From: Diabrotica undecimpunctata | Taxonomy: Eukaryota > Arthropoda > Insecta > Coleoptera > Chrysomelidae | Direction of reading: 5' to 3' | Assembly (NCBI RefSeq): GCF_040954645.1 | Contig: NC_092804.1 | Coordinates: forward strand, 143,415,108-143,479,107 | Length of the DNA stretch: 64,000 nucleotides | Shown: positions 10,430-21,892 of the stretch, in pieces | How positions within the stretch are numbered: the first letter of the stretch is position 1 | How the letters are laid out: every line of letters starts with the position of its first letter | Notes under the pieces: generated by a model | Told to the model about the DNA's origin: nothing | Databases searched by the model: none | What the model saw: the letters and a program-made list of their open reading frames with translations, nothing else | Program-made: the position numbers and the translations under genes

Positions 10430-12850
10430 AATGAAACTCTGGAACGAATGATAAATACCAAAAGTCTGATACATTGGTCCATTACATACGAAAGGTAACA
10501 ATTACGTAAAATCGACTTTGCTGAATACTTTTTATCTACGTACTCTATGTCTATGAATGTAAGATATTTTCTAACTCTATATTACCCAGTCGCATAAGAG
10601 TTTCTTGGTTAATTCCAAAGTGTTTCAGACAGAGTAGATCTACAATAGACCAGGTATACGTCCTCTAATAGACCCTCCTAATAGGTCCTTCAGCAAATGC
10701 AACACTTTGAACCAATGTTGTTCATGATATCTCTTTCCACAATCTGTGAACAACCAGTTATGTCATGCTACTGCAGTCTAATACTAATAATGAGTGAAAT
10801 TCTTCAGCTCATACAGTAAGCCCTTATTAACTGGAAATGTCAAGCACTCCTTCTGGATCTAAGTCCATTTTGCGCATTTTTCTGCCATATTATCGGCGTA
10901 GAAGCCGATAATGTGATTTGTTTTAGCTGTTGTAACAATAAAATGGTCCTGTCTTGTGAACGTAGCTCATTTTCGACCATTTCTGTGCAGTATATTAATT
11001 CTATCAGTTTCTTGGAATCGTTGTCAAATCTAACTTATCATACTCTGAGAAATGTTGTATATTTGGGCAACTTCTCGCTGAGTACTATTACCACGTAATA
11101 AAAAAACCATTTGTCAAATACACAGAAGAATTTTTAATTAGATAATATATTGTTAATACTTGTGCACGTGCAATATATTTTGTTGCTTAACTTAATCAGT
11201 TAATCCTAACACATATATTTTCCAATCATGTCTTTACATTGACTATGCTATTAAATTTTTACCTAAAATAGCAAAATATAATTCTTCTCGTCAACTCGAC
11301 ATACCTCTATTAGTTGTTAACTTCCTCACATGCTTACATATTTGCCAGTTCTAAGAAAGTCTAAGAATGTAATACGGTTGTAAAAACTAGTATTAAGTTA
11401 CTAAATTGTGACAATTCATGTAATATAATATTATGAATGATGTGGTTATAATCTTGTCAAGAAATATGGTACATAGAGAACATCTGCTTTTAATTCCTAG
11501 AATAAGAGAAGTGATTTCTTTTAGCAGAGTTTATTTTTAAACGAAAGTTTTCATCCAGTGCAGTAGTGTATTGTCACAAGTTTAGAAACAACGAGAGGAA
11601 TTATTTTAACACTCTTTTTCAGAAATTATCTCAAATATAATCTGAATAGTCCAGTAACACGAGATGACGGAAGATATATGAAGATGACGTTGTGCTTTTA
11701 AACGTTTTAACGTTTGGCATTCCTTTACTCAGATAGCTGTAGCTTCCTCCATTGTTATTGTTAGTTATTGCTCTGGAATTCATCAGGGTATTCTAACTTT
11801 ATTGCCACAAATAGGTCGCATTGCTCCTGTAGAGATGCTTTACCAAGTTAACATTCATCAATACATTGCTCTATTTGTTACTTTTTTATATACCTTGTTT
11901 GTATATGATAAGCCAGATAAAAAAACATTTATTAATTTCATTTTCATTTGATCACTCTTTTTCTGTTAGAAATTATGCTGTGTCAATTCACATTAAATGT
12001 CAAATGGTCTGAAAATATTTCCATTCCTTAAGTTTTTCACTTGTTTTCTTTTCCTTCTGTATTTTTACTCTAACCACTGATTTTCACTGATTTCCTTCTG
12101 ACCGTACAATGCAAGAGCAAGCCAGTGGTTAAAGATCTGGATTATTTTTGCAGAGACAACAGCTGTTACAATGGCATAAATTTGGAGACGACAGCGATGG
12201 TTTCATATTAATTAAAAGAAAAAAGTTATTATTTTTACACATACATTTAAAAAGGTCGTTTCTTATAAATTCATAGTTTTTATAGTATTTCTGACTAAGT
12301 TATATAATATATAAGAGTAATTTTCTGTATTCTTTTGCTCTACTTGTATTATTAATGTAAGCTTATGAATAAGACGGAAAGATATGTAGTAAATAATTAG
12401 ATAATTATCCTCACAGTGGCATGTAAAAATATCTTATCTTGGCCATATTGCAAAAAGTTCCAGCTTTGCACAATAATCAAATGAAAATAGATATTGGGGA
12501 AGGACTTGTAGAATATATTTATGCCATGGCTATAGAAGGGAGTATAGAAAAAAATACTTGAGAGCAGGCGAGTTAAACTGATTCCACCAGACAGATCGCC
12601 ATTCTATCCAGTTAAATATTATAAGTATTTATTAAGGTTAAAAAAGTTAATGTTTACGACAAATGTAACGAAAATTTTTTTCCGGTTTATAAGGGAATTA
12701 TTTCTTCCAGTCGTTTCACCGTTTAGTTGATTAGGTCTTACTCTGTATAAGTTATGAGTTTCCAGAGGATATAACAAACCTTTTGAGTCACTATGTTACC
12801 ACAACACATTTCCAGTGGGACTGTGAATTCCCTAAACGAGCAAATGGAGT
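10430..12850. other. Unassigned 2.4-kb stretch
   Basis: No open frame above about 60 codons and no recognisable domain on either strand. A 9-bp hairpin lies at 10889-10897 paired with 10904-10912. The minus strand between about 10500 and 11100 yields broken peptide fragments that I could not assign to any family. Confidence 0.4.
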
Positions 12851-12856
12851 GACAAT

Positions 12857-13051
12857 ATGAAATCATTTACGCACAGTAATAACAAACTTTTTGTAGAAAA
12901 ACTATTGCAACAAACCGTATACTTAGCAGATAAAAAGCCAGTCCGCTATGTAGATGACATTTTTATAAATTCGTGCAATATTGAAGGTGAATTTACAAAT
13001 ATACGTCAAAAAAATCGTAACAACTTGTACTACACGAATATGTCAACCTGA
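12857..13051 (+). pseudogene. Possible Penelope-type RT scrap
   Basis: A 64-codon open frame contains KKPVRYVDDIFI. A [V/R]RYVDDxF box is the usual form of the catalytic motif in Penelope-like RTs, whereas the LINEs in this window have F/YADD. No further RT motifs are readable around it, so the assignment rests on one motif and could be chance. Confidence 0.3.
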
Positions 13052-13669
13052 ATATTTGAAGAAAGAAATGAAACAGTAAAAAAGGGTTAAGACAAAACAA
13101 ACGATATGTACGCCCAAAAAATGTAACTCGCAATATTGACCAACAAAGAGAACAGGCAAAAGCTTCTGAGCCTAACTCTTAGCGCAACATGTCATCACGT
13201 CCATTTTCAAACCAATGCAGACATCTCCACAATTTTTAAAATCAACAAAAAGTTTTATGAGAACCATTATTTACCTTAAAAATTAACCGCATTCCCAGTA
13301 ATTTTTGTTCAATGAACAATGGAATGGAACAACAAACCGCAGGATAAATACTCCCTAGAGGAATTATCAACTGTCAGAAACTCGTTACAGAATTGGTCTT
13401 CATTCTAATTGTATTTACTTATTTCTCGGCAATTGCCTGGACAGGTATGCAAGAAAATTAGGGTTCGAATTTTTTTGCACTTTAAATTTACTTGATTGAC
13501 GCTTGCTGACAATATCTGACCGAGTTAAAGTTTACGAAGAGAAAAAGGTATTAGCAAAGGTATAATTAAACCAATTCTAAATCAAAACTAAAAGAAAACT
13601 GGTAATCATGAAAGTTTAGAACTAAATAAAATTTAAAAGTATGTACCAACCAATACACCTATGCTCAAA

Positions 13670-13710
13670 CTTAGACGCTGTGGATGACACCATCTTCCAC
13701 AGCGTCTAAG
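13670..13710. repeat. Perfect 15-bp hairpin
   Basis: CTTAGACGCTGTGGA (13670-13684) is exactly complementary in inverted order to 13696-13710, with an 11-nt loop. It lies in otherwise featureless DNA. Possibly the remains of a small fold-back element. Confidence 0.7.
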
Positions 13711-13976
13711 TATGTTTAGATGTGTAAGATAGAGAAAATCCGACAGATGAGACGAAAGTGTTATATAATAAACAAGTAATATAAACATTTAGTGTATATA
13801 ATAATCTTGCCCGACAGAAAACTTAACAATTTCCTATTTTTTATTGTCAAAATATCCCCAAATAATATTCAAAAATTACTTACAAACCTTCTTTTAACAC
13901 CTAACAGGCGACACTTACCTAAAACAAGAAAAGGTTATTAGTTAGGGAAATAATAATTAAATATTTTAAGTCGGGT

Positions 13977-13978
<2 letters not shown>

Positions 13979-14051
<73 letters not shown>
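13979..14051. repeat. (AT)n microsatellite
   Basis: About 36 uninterrupted AT units immediately upstream of the mariner pseudogene at 14218. Confidence 0.95.
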
Positions 14052-14054
<3 letters not shown>

Positions 14055-14217
14055 CGGTGACATTGACGATATACATTGTTCTACGAATTAAACGTATTCC
14101 AAAATTTTGCAAAAATATAATACATTTTTCATTAATTATTACACGTTTTCATTACTAAATTGCCAAAATTTTTATTTTATGATTTATTGTTTAAAAAGCA
14201 ATAAAGTTGATTGAAAA

Positions 14218-14970
14218 ATGTATTCAGAAGAAAAAGAAGCAATAATAAAAATGTTTTATTCAGGCAATAATGCACGAAGTTTCAGTTCTTTATTTAGCGT
14301 AACATATCCCAATAGACCAATTCTAAGTCATTCAACAATTCAAAAGATTTTACACAATTTTGAAAATGCTGGGACCGTGAATGAAATTAATGTATTAACA
14401 GCAGTAGTAAAAAGACCTAGAATAAGTTCTGGGACCAACGCAGACCAGTTTAATATTCATAAATGTTCAAAATTATAGGATTTGGTCGACAAGAAAGCCT
14501 GAGGATATTATAGAAAGCCATACACAATATAAAAAAAAAATTGACTTGCTACAAGAGAGCTTTTACCGAGACTTGCAAAAATAGCTCCAGATGAAGAAGA
14601 AATTTGGTTTCGAATGGATGGATGTCCTGCGTACAATAACTGGGAAGTTAAGGAATTCCTTAAAAACGGCTTTAATAATTGCTTGATTGGACTTAACTGT
14701 AACATTAAATGGCCTCCGAGATCGGGAGATGTAGCTCCATACGATTATTTTATCTAAATATCTAAATGGGATCGTGTAAAATCAAAAATCTATTCCGACC
14801 AAAAATTTACAGATATTGAAGCATTAAAAATGTGAATTATTAAAGAGTGTGCAAAAATAACGCCAGGCGTTCTGGCTACTGTTAGACGAGAATTTTACGA
14901 TCGATTGGTATACTGTTTAGTACAAAATGGCGAATTCTTTGAACATTTATTATATATTTATGTTTAGAAA
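14218..14970 (+). pseudogene. Mariner transposase (DD41D-like) with internal deletion
   Basis: Opens with MYSEEKEAIIKMFYSGNNAR and a helix-turn-helix segment (PNRPILSHSTIQKILHNFEN), open for 86 codons. After a stop and shifts the C-terminal half reads EEIWFRMDGCPAYNN (second catalytic D), GLNCNIKWPPRSGDVAPYDY (third D, 41 residues later) and the end region RREFYDRLVYCLVQNGEFF. The segment with the first D (a W/TDE-like motif) is missing, so about 100 residues are deleted near 14480-14530. The same 41-residue spacing occurs in the 4626-6427 element. No convincing inverted repeats found around it. Confidence 0.8.
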
Positions 14971-15189
14971 TTATCATAAATTGTTTTTTGAAATAAGGAT
15001 CACAGTAATTGAAAATTGAAATTCTATACTCAAACTATATTACAATTCTTTGAATTATTGTATAACCTGGAATTGAATTGAAATGTATTAGAATATCTTA
15101 TGATAAATAAAGATCTCGCACAAATAGTGCTCGCACTATTGCCGGAATACAACATTATGCGATTTTTTTCAACTGAGTACATAACTATA

Positions 15190-15192
<3 letters not shown>

Positions 15193-15263
<71 letters not shown>
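15193..15263. repeat. (TA)n microsatellite
   Basis: About 35 TA units, just upstream of the pogo element. Confidence 0.95.
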
Positions 15264-15267
<4 letters not shown>

Positions 15268-15290
15268 TGTATGTATATTTATATATGGGA

Positions 15291-17425
15291 GAGTTGGCTA
15301 AAACAGGATAGTCTGGTAAAACGGGATACCGGCGATAATTTAAAAATAAGCGGCGACATCTAATGACTGGGGATGTTAATCACTACAGATACCGTCTATT
15401 TGAATGTAGCAGGAGGTTACTCTGATTAGTTGGTGATCTGTGGCTTGTAGCAAATGCTAGTTTGAAAAAGTAAGGTTATGCTAATTAGTTTCATCCGTAG
15501 TTAGTTAAGAATTATTAAGTTTAAATCAACAAAATAAATACCGGTGAGTATTTTTTATGTTTCTCTCTGTAATATGAGTGTGTTTTGCGATATTTGTGAT
15601 TATGATAACTGTTTTTTTTTTGTTGGAAAATTTCAAAACATTATTCAGTGTTTAGTTGGATAAAATGGAACATCGAGTGGTTGGGTAAAACTGGATACTA
15701 TCCCGTTTTGTCCAACCAAAACGTAGATACTTTTTAACAAGCATATTAAATTTAATTATTTTAGGGTTTAGGGTACTTAAAGATGGGAAAATATAAAAGA
15801 AAAAGTGATCGGCTGTTTTGGAACGAGGAAAGTATGCGCCAAGCAGTGGAAGAGGTTCTTGGCGGAAGAATGGGTTATCTTAAGGCTTCTAAAGAATTAG
15901 GGGTACCTCGAACAACTATTGAAGCCAGAGTAAAAATTAAAAATTAAGTAAAAAAAACTCTCGAACGAGAAAATTCAGCAAAGAAAGGACTAGGGCGTCA
16001 CAGACTGGTTTTCACAGCGGAACAAGAGGAGTTGGTGGAACACATTTTTTTAATGGAATCACGACTATTTGGTTTTACTTTGAATGATTTTTGAAGTTTG
16101 GCTTTTCAGTTAGTTCAACGCAATGTAGTTAGTATTCCTGAGCTAACATCTCCAGCTAGAGCCATGGGATTTAATCGGCCTGCCGTAAAAAATTATTTTT
16201 CCTTGCTTACTGGCGTGCTTGAAAAATATAAAATACCATCCGAACGGATTTACAACGTTGACGAAAAACGGATATAATGACTGAGAAAGAAACGATCGAA
16301 ATGTTTATCATTTCGTGGAAAAAGGCAAGTTGAGTGTATATCTTCAGCTGAACCTGGTGTATCATCCGTCAGGATGGATGTAAAAAGAAATTTTTTCTAA
16401 TTGGTTTAGTCATTTTATTGAGTTTTCAAAAATATCCAAAGAACATCCTGTTCTTTTAATTTTGGACGGACATACGACCCACACAAAAAATATTGACGTA
16501 ATAAAGAAAGCTAGAGATATTGGTGTTGTAATGTTGTGCTTCCCTCCGCATACCACGCATCGATTGCAGCCTCTAGACCTGAGTTTCATGTCACCACTCA
16601 GCACTTATTCCACGTCAGAAGTTCAAAAATGGATGCAGCAACATCCTGGTCCACCAATATCAGTCTCCCAAATAGGAAAACTTTTCGGAAGCTCATATAT
16701 GAAAGCTGCTAGCGTCCAAACCGCTGTGAATGAGTTTTAGCAAGACTGGCATTCAACCTCTCAATCTAGAAATTTTTGAAGACTGGATGTTTGAAAGCTG
16801 AAACTGCAGAAACACCGATGAACGATTCGATGATTGATCCCGTTTTAGAAAATAATCGGCGCTCTCCACCTCGTACACCACCATTATCACAAAACCAAGT
16901 TGATGGTTATGCAGAAAATGAGAATTCTTTAAATACATTGCCTTCAGATACTTTTACACCACAAAAATCTCCTTAAGGAAAATTGTCCTCCTATTAAAGT
17001 TACTCCTCCTCCTCTTTCTCGCAACAAGTTCTATGCTTATGCGATACCCTCTTGTTCGTACTCTGTCAATAAATTTCAAGTCACTCCCAAAGAACTAGTT
17101 TCTCTTTCTTACGCAGAAAGAAAAATTAGCCCTAATGATAAAAGGAGAGGAAAAACAGATGTGTTAATCTCAACACCTTATAAAGAAGAACTGGAGAGGT
17201 CTATAGGTAAAAAGCCCATCAAGAAACCAAAACTAGATTGGGAAGAAAAACAAAAAGAAATATGTTCCAAAACCAAGAAAAGAAAATAGAGAAAGAAACA
17301 AAAGGGATAGCAGTTCACATCATAAAGACGAAGACGAAGTTTGCATTTATTGCTCGGAACTGTATTCCAAATCAAAGTCAGATGATGGTTGGGTAATGTG
17401 TGAGCAATGTCGACTTTGACATGGT
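15291..17425 (+). mobile_element. Pogo/Tigger-like DNA transposon, copy A
   Basis: Non-coding leader 15291-15780 plus a broken transposase. The leader carries the motif TAAAACNGGATA three times (15299, 15317, 15686), the last followed by an inverted TATCCCGTTTTG (15699-15710). These are plausible terminal or subterminal sites. I could not find a matching right end, so the boundaries are provisional. Confidence 0.6.
15783..17425 (+). pseudogene. Pogo-like transposase (HTH plus DDE_1), broken, Cys motif at C-terminus
   Basis: Starts MGKYKRKSDRLFWNEESMRQ with a Psq-type helix-turn-helix (MGYLKASKELGVPRTTIEAR), then a stop, a CENP-B-like second DNA-binding part (FTAEQEELVEHIFLMESR), and IYNVDEKRI (first D). 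After further breaks come VLLILDGHTTHTKNIDVIKK (second D) and LCFPPHTTHRLQPLDLSFM (third D), then a low-complexity linker (PPPLSRNKFY, SLSYAERKISPNDKRRGKT) and DEDEVCIYCSELYSKSKSDD with GWVMCEQC, a Cys2...Cys2 PHD-like knuckle. Longest open piece is 92 codons. The order is that of insect pogo/Tigger (jerky-type) transposases. About six frameshifts or stops. Confidence 0.82.
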
Positions 17426-17439
17426 TTGAGAGAGCAAAC

Positions 17440-18530
17440 CACTCTCTCAGGTTTTCAACCAGGAAACGCGTCTTCTTCCCACGCTTCTTCTACACTCTAC
17501 TTTTCCTTGAATTATGAGTGTCAAGATGTTGTATCTTTCGCCTCTCATCACATGTCCGAGATATTGCAATTTCCCTTCTTTTATTGTATTTTCCATTTCC
17601 CTCTCTCTGCCTATTCTCCTTAACATTTCTGTATTCGTGACTCTATTTACCCATGGAATCTTTAACAATCTTCTAAATGTCCACATTTCAAACGTGTCAA
17701 AGTCGATTTATTGTATTCCGGTTTAATGTCCATGATTCAGCTCCATAGTAGAGTACACTGTGTACATAACATTTAATTAGCCTTATTCTGAGGGCCAATG
17801 TCAGATCTTTGCTGCATAAAATCTTTTTCATTTTCACGAACTTTGCACGTTCTTTTTCAATTCTGACTCTTATTTTTGCAGTATAATCGTTATTTTCTGT
17901 AATTATCGTTCCCAAGTAAGAATATTTTTTTACTCTCTCAATCTGCTGGCCGCCTACCATTAATATTTCGTTTGTTATATTGTTGTTCTTGCTAATTTTC
18001 ATGAATTTGGTTTTTTGATGTTAAGAGAGAGTCCGTATTCTCCACTATATCTTAATATTTTGTTCATTATTCTTTCTTCAAGTCTTCCAAGTTGTCGGCT
18101 ATTATGACCGTATCGTTGGCATACCTAATGTTGTTAATTAAACTTCCGTTCACTTTTATGTCGACTGTCTCGTTTACCAAAGCTTCTTGTATGATTTCTT
18201 CAGAATAAGCATTAAACAATAACGGCGACAGTATGCAACCTTGCCTGACCCCTCTCCTTATCTCCACGTCTTCTGACACTTCTCTTTCAATTTTCACATT
18301 TGATCGTTGGCTGTAGTATAAATTTGATATCAATGTTACATCCCTCATATCCAGATTCTTATTTTTGAGTACTTCTATAAGTCGGTCATGTTTTACCTTA
18401 TCGAATGCCTTGTTGTAGTCTATAAAGCATACATAAAGATCTCGATTAACATCCAAACATCTTTGGGTCAGCACGTTAAAAGAAAATAGTGCCTCTCGTG
18501 TACCCACTCTATTCCGAAATCCAAACTGGA
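17440..18530 (-). pseudogene. LINE reverse transcriptase, 5'-truncated, mutated active site
   Basis: Minus-strand order: VQFGFRNRVGTREALFSFNV, CFIDYNKAFDKVKHDRLIEV (motif A), EDVEIRRGVRQGCILSPLLF (motif B), INNIRYANDTVIIADN (motif C), then ILMVGGQQIERVKKYSYLGT, RIRLIKCYVHSVLYYGAESW, LQYLGHVMRGERYNILTLII and RSVGRRRVSWL. The catalytic YADD reads YAND (plus 18109-18120 region), so the second metal-binding Asp is lost. Only three open blocks are needed to cover it, so decay is moderate. It lies head-to-head with the next fragment. Confidence 0.86.
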
Positions 18531-18540
18531 CATTCCTAGA

Positions 18541-18790
18541 AGAACAGGTACGATGGAAAAACTGATAGTCGAGGGTAGAGTTGAAGGAAAGAGACCTAGG
18601 GGAAGATCTCCAAGCTGTTGGGTAGATCAAACAAAAATATTGATTAACCAAGGGTTACATGAAGCCGAACAACTAGCCCAGGACAGGGAAGAATGGAGGG
18701 AAATTGTAAAAAAACTGTAAAGGCCTGATGGTGTCACCAAATCCCAAAAGGGATTAGGACTGAGGAGGAGGAGAAAGTAAAAAAAATATT
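18541..18790 (+). pseudogene. LINE RT C-terminal tail
   Basis: Plus frame: MEKLIVEGRVEGKRPRGRSP, WVDQTKILINQGLHEAEQLA, QDREEWREIVKKL then stop (about 18718). This is the RGRxxxxW...A-x-DREEWRxIV tail of endonuclease-RT LINEs. A short 3' part with GAGGAGGAGGAG ends near 18775. It abuts the antisense RT at 18530 without spacer. Confidence 0.72.
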
Positions 18791-19455
18791 TGACTAATTC
18801 TGGGAAAATATACACATATGTAAGAGCGACTTGGAATCAGAAGACATAAATTTTTTTACCTTATATAGTCGTGAAAGTATCTTAGTAGCGTTCTGAATAG
18901 TAGTAGATATTATTTTTCTGTTAATATCGTGATACTGTTGTTGCGAAGAAAAAATATTCTCAACAAAGTATGTTCATAAATTTTAGAAAATGTTAATTTC
19001 CAGTGTTCAGCGCAAATAATAATCAAATCAACTACTATCAAGTAATATACTGTATAATATACACTACAATTAACGTCTGGTATTCACTGTCAATTGAAAT
19101 AATTTATTGCAACGGACTTTTTATACTTTAACTTAAAACAGCAAGCATTCTAGTAATGAAGATTTATGATTTGTTGGACAGAATGTATTTTCAACTAGGG
19201 ATTTATCGTATTTATTAAACGTTCCCGGAACTTATTTGGTGATGTAATCGATTGTTCTTTTCGATTTGTGCTGTGTTCTTTAAATTCATTTTGTAATTAC
19301 CTACTGCTAGTTCACAACGATATTGTAATCGTTGTAGGTCATGGTTAAGATGTAGAACTATAGATAATTTAAAAATTGTATAATAATAAAATATTTCTGT
19401 ATAATGAAAATTATAAAAGTCTTACTAATAAATAAATTGAAATTTACTAGTTTTA
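18791..19455. other. Unassigned AT-rich stretch
   Basis: No coding or repeat signal recognised. Confidence 0.4.
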
Positions 19456-19459
19456 AAAA

Positions 19460-19535
19460 TAAATACTTTAAAATAAGTTTATTTGACATTTCGATTTCCA
19501 CTTCGGAAATTGTTCTCAAAATATACAAAAGTAAA
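19460..19535 (+). repeat. Fragment resembling the fold-back repeat family
   Basis: Contains ATTTCGATTTCCACTTCGG and AAATTGTTCTCAAAATATAC, matching the internal block of the 43032-43270 element (TTTCAATTTCCACTTCGGAA then an ATCG and TTCTCAAAATAC context). Only one arm is present. Confidence 0.6.
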
Positions 19536-19954
19536 AAAACAAAATTTGTTTAATTTATTAATGTTTTGAATATGATTACACCTGAACAAAAGCTGTATGT
19601 GTATATGCTTACTTTAATGTTAGAAATTTCCGGTGATAAAAAGTATATTGACTATTGCCCATAAATGGCCTAATTTTTTTCTTAATCATGTCTTATACAT
19701 GCTCGATTATAATTAAATTATTACTTAATAATATATTTGAAAAGTTATATTATTTCAACATTTTAATAGCTTTCGGCGTTATTTGATTAAAATTTGAATC
19801 AAAACAAAGTATAAAGTAAACCTAAACCTGTAGTTTAGGTCCAAAGGATATGAAACGAGCTTTTACATGACGTTTGACATTACTTGCCATTTGATCCCCA
19901 ATAAAGTTATATTAGAAAATGTTGCTCATCCGCCATTTTTAATACCAACGTCAC

Positions 19955-20098
19955 TGAATACTATAAGAAGTATGAACAAGTACCTTACACTTTTCTGGAA
20001 GAACATAATAAAACTAATCAACAAAAAAGAATTCAAGGCAACCACAATACAATACAGAAGTCAAAATGGCGACCTATTAACAACAAGGAAATATGTGC
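19955..20098 (+). pseudogene. LINE RT N-terminal linker fragment
   Basis: Plus frame reads IIKLINKKEFKATTIQYRSQ then NGDLLTTRKYVR. The intact copy at 39.6 kb has the equivalent RLNKSRKDFKLRTTMCRDKE followed by GNILTEQQEILSRW, so this is the linker before the RT fingers. It is cut off near 20098 by the stem-loop repeat, and the C-terminal part of an RT resumes at 20312. Confidence 0.5.
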
Positions 20099-20310
20099 GT
20101 TAGGCTTTCACGGCCATCGTCTAACTTGTTAACTGTTTGTTTGGGCTGTTAGGCCGGTGTCTTCTGAGATTAGTTCTCGACGACGTTTCGCCAACACTAG
20201 GGGTTGGCATCTTTTGGAGATGTAACTGCTTCGCTTGTAAGCTGAAACTGACGCCGCGTTGTACTGCGAAGGCCATATTAATATTTTCTACTCACCTCCC
20301 CTCCACTGGA
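20098..20310. repeat. Stem-loop repeat inserted between RT halves (Penelope-type end?)
   Basis: A block with different composition, containing CCAAC (20191-20195) and GTTGG (20203-20207) as a stem. Read on the minus strand this gives GATGCCAAC, loop, GTTGGCGAAACGTCG. A stem followed by GAAACGTC resembles the hammerhead-like segment of Penelope-type terminal repeats; that link is from memory of the family and unproven here. The fold-back family at 43.0 kb also carries GAAACGTC. The block sits exactly where the middle of an RT is missing. Confidence 0.45.
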
Positions 20311-20311
20311 T

Positions 20312-20800
20312 ATATTTCGGACTAAAAATGTCCACCGAAATACAAAGATGAGAATCTATAAAACCTTAATGCGACCAATAGCATGCTATGGCAGTGAAGC
20401 GTGGGTCCTGAAAGAAACATCCAAAAGCAAACTCAATACATTCGAAAGGAAAGTACTGAGGAAAATACTAGGACCTGTTAGGGAAAACGGAATCTTCATA
20501 AGTCGATACAACAACGAGCTTTATCAACTTTATAAGGAAGCACCACTGTCAGACTTCATTAGAATACAAAGATTGCAATGGGCCGGACATGTGATAAGAA
20601 TCTGAGAGGATAGGCTACCAAAAAGAGCACTGAATGCGAGAATGCAGGAAAAGAGACCGGTTGGAAAGCCACAGTAAATAGCGACGCACAAGCCCTTTTA
20701 GAAGTCCGTGTATGGAGAAGATTAGCCACAATCAAGGGTGGAGGCAAAAAATAAAGGCCAAGGCTAAATTTGGGCTATAGTGCCGTAGAAGAAGAAGAAA
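20312..20800 (+). pseudogene. LINE RT C-terminal fragment
   Basis: Plus frame from LKNVHRNTKMRIYKTLMRPI runs through ACYGSEAWVLKETSKSKL, NTFERKVLRKILGPVRENG, YNNELYQLY and LQWAGHVIRI, then stop and a decayed RPVGKPQ tail with a GAAGAAGAAGAA end near 20800. The YGSEAW / FERKVLRKI / LQWAGHV order is the connection domain also seen in the intact 39.6-kb gene. 85 codons remain open (20348-20605). Confidence 0.8.
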
Positions 20801-20984
20801 GTGAAACCGTGGTTTTGGATAAATGATACGAATGAATAATACTTCAGTGTGTTTTAATTAGTCAAGAATGAATATTTATTTTCGCAAAGATACTTAGATA
20901 CCTTTAATATGAGTTTTCTGCTACCATTTTGTATTTTGACATTTTGAGTTAACATTCTAATGCCAGTCCTTAATTATAATTAAA

Positions 20985-21130
20985 TTATTAGGACGAGGAA
21001 GAGGAAGACCTTGAACAAGGTTCCTTGATAACATCGATGAAGACATGAGAAATATGGGAATACGTGGTTGGCGGAGAAAGGTGATGGATAGGGACGACTG
21101 GGTTGTAAAGCCAGAATGATGATGATATTA
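20985..21130 (+). pseudogene. LINE RT C-terminal tail with (GAT)n end
   Basis: Plus frame: LGRGRGRP, stop, FLDNIDEDMRNMGIRGWRRK, VMDRDDWVV, then TGATGATGATATT. The RGRPxxR-xDDI...GWRRKxxDRxxW pattern plus trinucleotide end is the 3' terminus of an RTE-like LINE. Confidence 0.68.
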
Positions 21131-21890
21131 AAACTAAATAATAGTATATACAATTCGACTCGTTTAGAATCAAGACCTCAACAGAACACAATATTCAAAT
21201 TAAACGAAATATAATAATTAAGTTTATCAGTGACCTTTAAACATGATTTAATCCGATATTACTATCAAAATTTAATAACAACTTTCGGATTTAATTCATT
21301 AGAGTTAGAGCGTAAAGTTTCAATAATAATTGGATTTAATAAAATTCTACATCCAACTTATCTTCTTGGGTCAGTAATTAAATTTTAGTTTTTGCGTTCA
21401 AATTTGATTTACTTATTTTCAGTATTACAACTTTAATAAACGAATATCTTAACAATTTGTCATAGAGGCGCCATACTTGTAATCGTATATGTAAATCTTG
21501 AGAGTTTTTAGAATAATTAGATAAACGAACGATTCATACATGACTCATAATATTTTATTTAACAAATAGTTGCTAATTATAGTACTAGCCCGAAGATATT
21601 TGGAATTTTAAAGAAACACAGCTAATATTGCCACATTCTGAACCGTGATTCCTGGAAACAAGAACAAAAGTATCGTAGTAGGACTATTTCCAACAATTTT
21701 GCATACATCAGAAAATGCGTGGATTCTTATGCACATTGGGAAGTTCCAGAAAACAACAAGAACGAGAGAAAATTCAGATAAATAGCATTGAATAAAATAC
21801 TGTATTAAACAACGATGTTTTACAGAAGACACAAACTATACACATGTAACAATTGAAAAGATAATAGGATAAGAACGAAGCCAGATGGAA
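21131..21890. other. Unassigned AT-rich stretch
   Basis: No recognisable content. A 74-codon minus-strand frame at 21608-21832 is hydrophobic-looking but lacks any family signature. Confidence 0.35.
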
Positions 21891-21892
21891 TA

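Noticed and set aside
15100..15363. Open frame with a YIYIYI core (also at 34136, 34485, 35308, 46858)
   Set aside because: Translations of (TA)n microsatellites.
20185..20210. Definite hammerhead ribozyme
   Set aside because: The stem and GAAAC are visible but the CUGAUGA part of the core is not intact, so only a loose resemblance is claimed.
21608..21832. 74-codon minus frame with hydrophobic residues
   Set aside because: No family signature; AT-rich codons give hydrophobic residues by chance.
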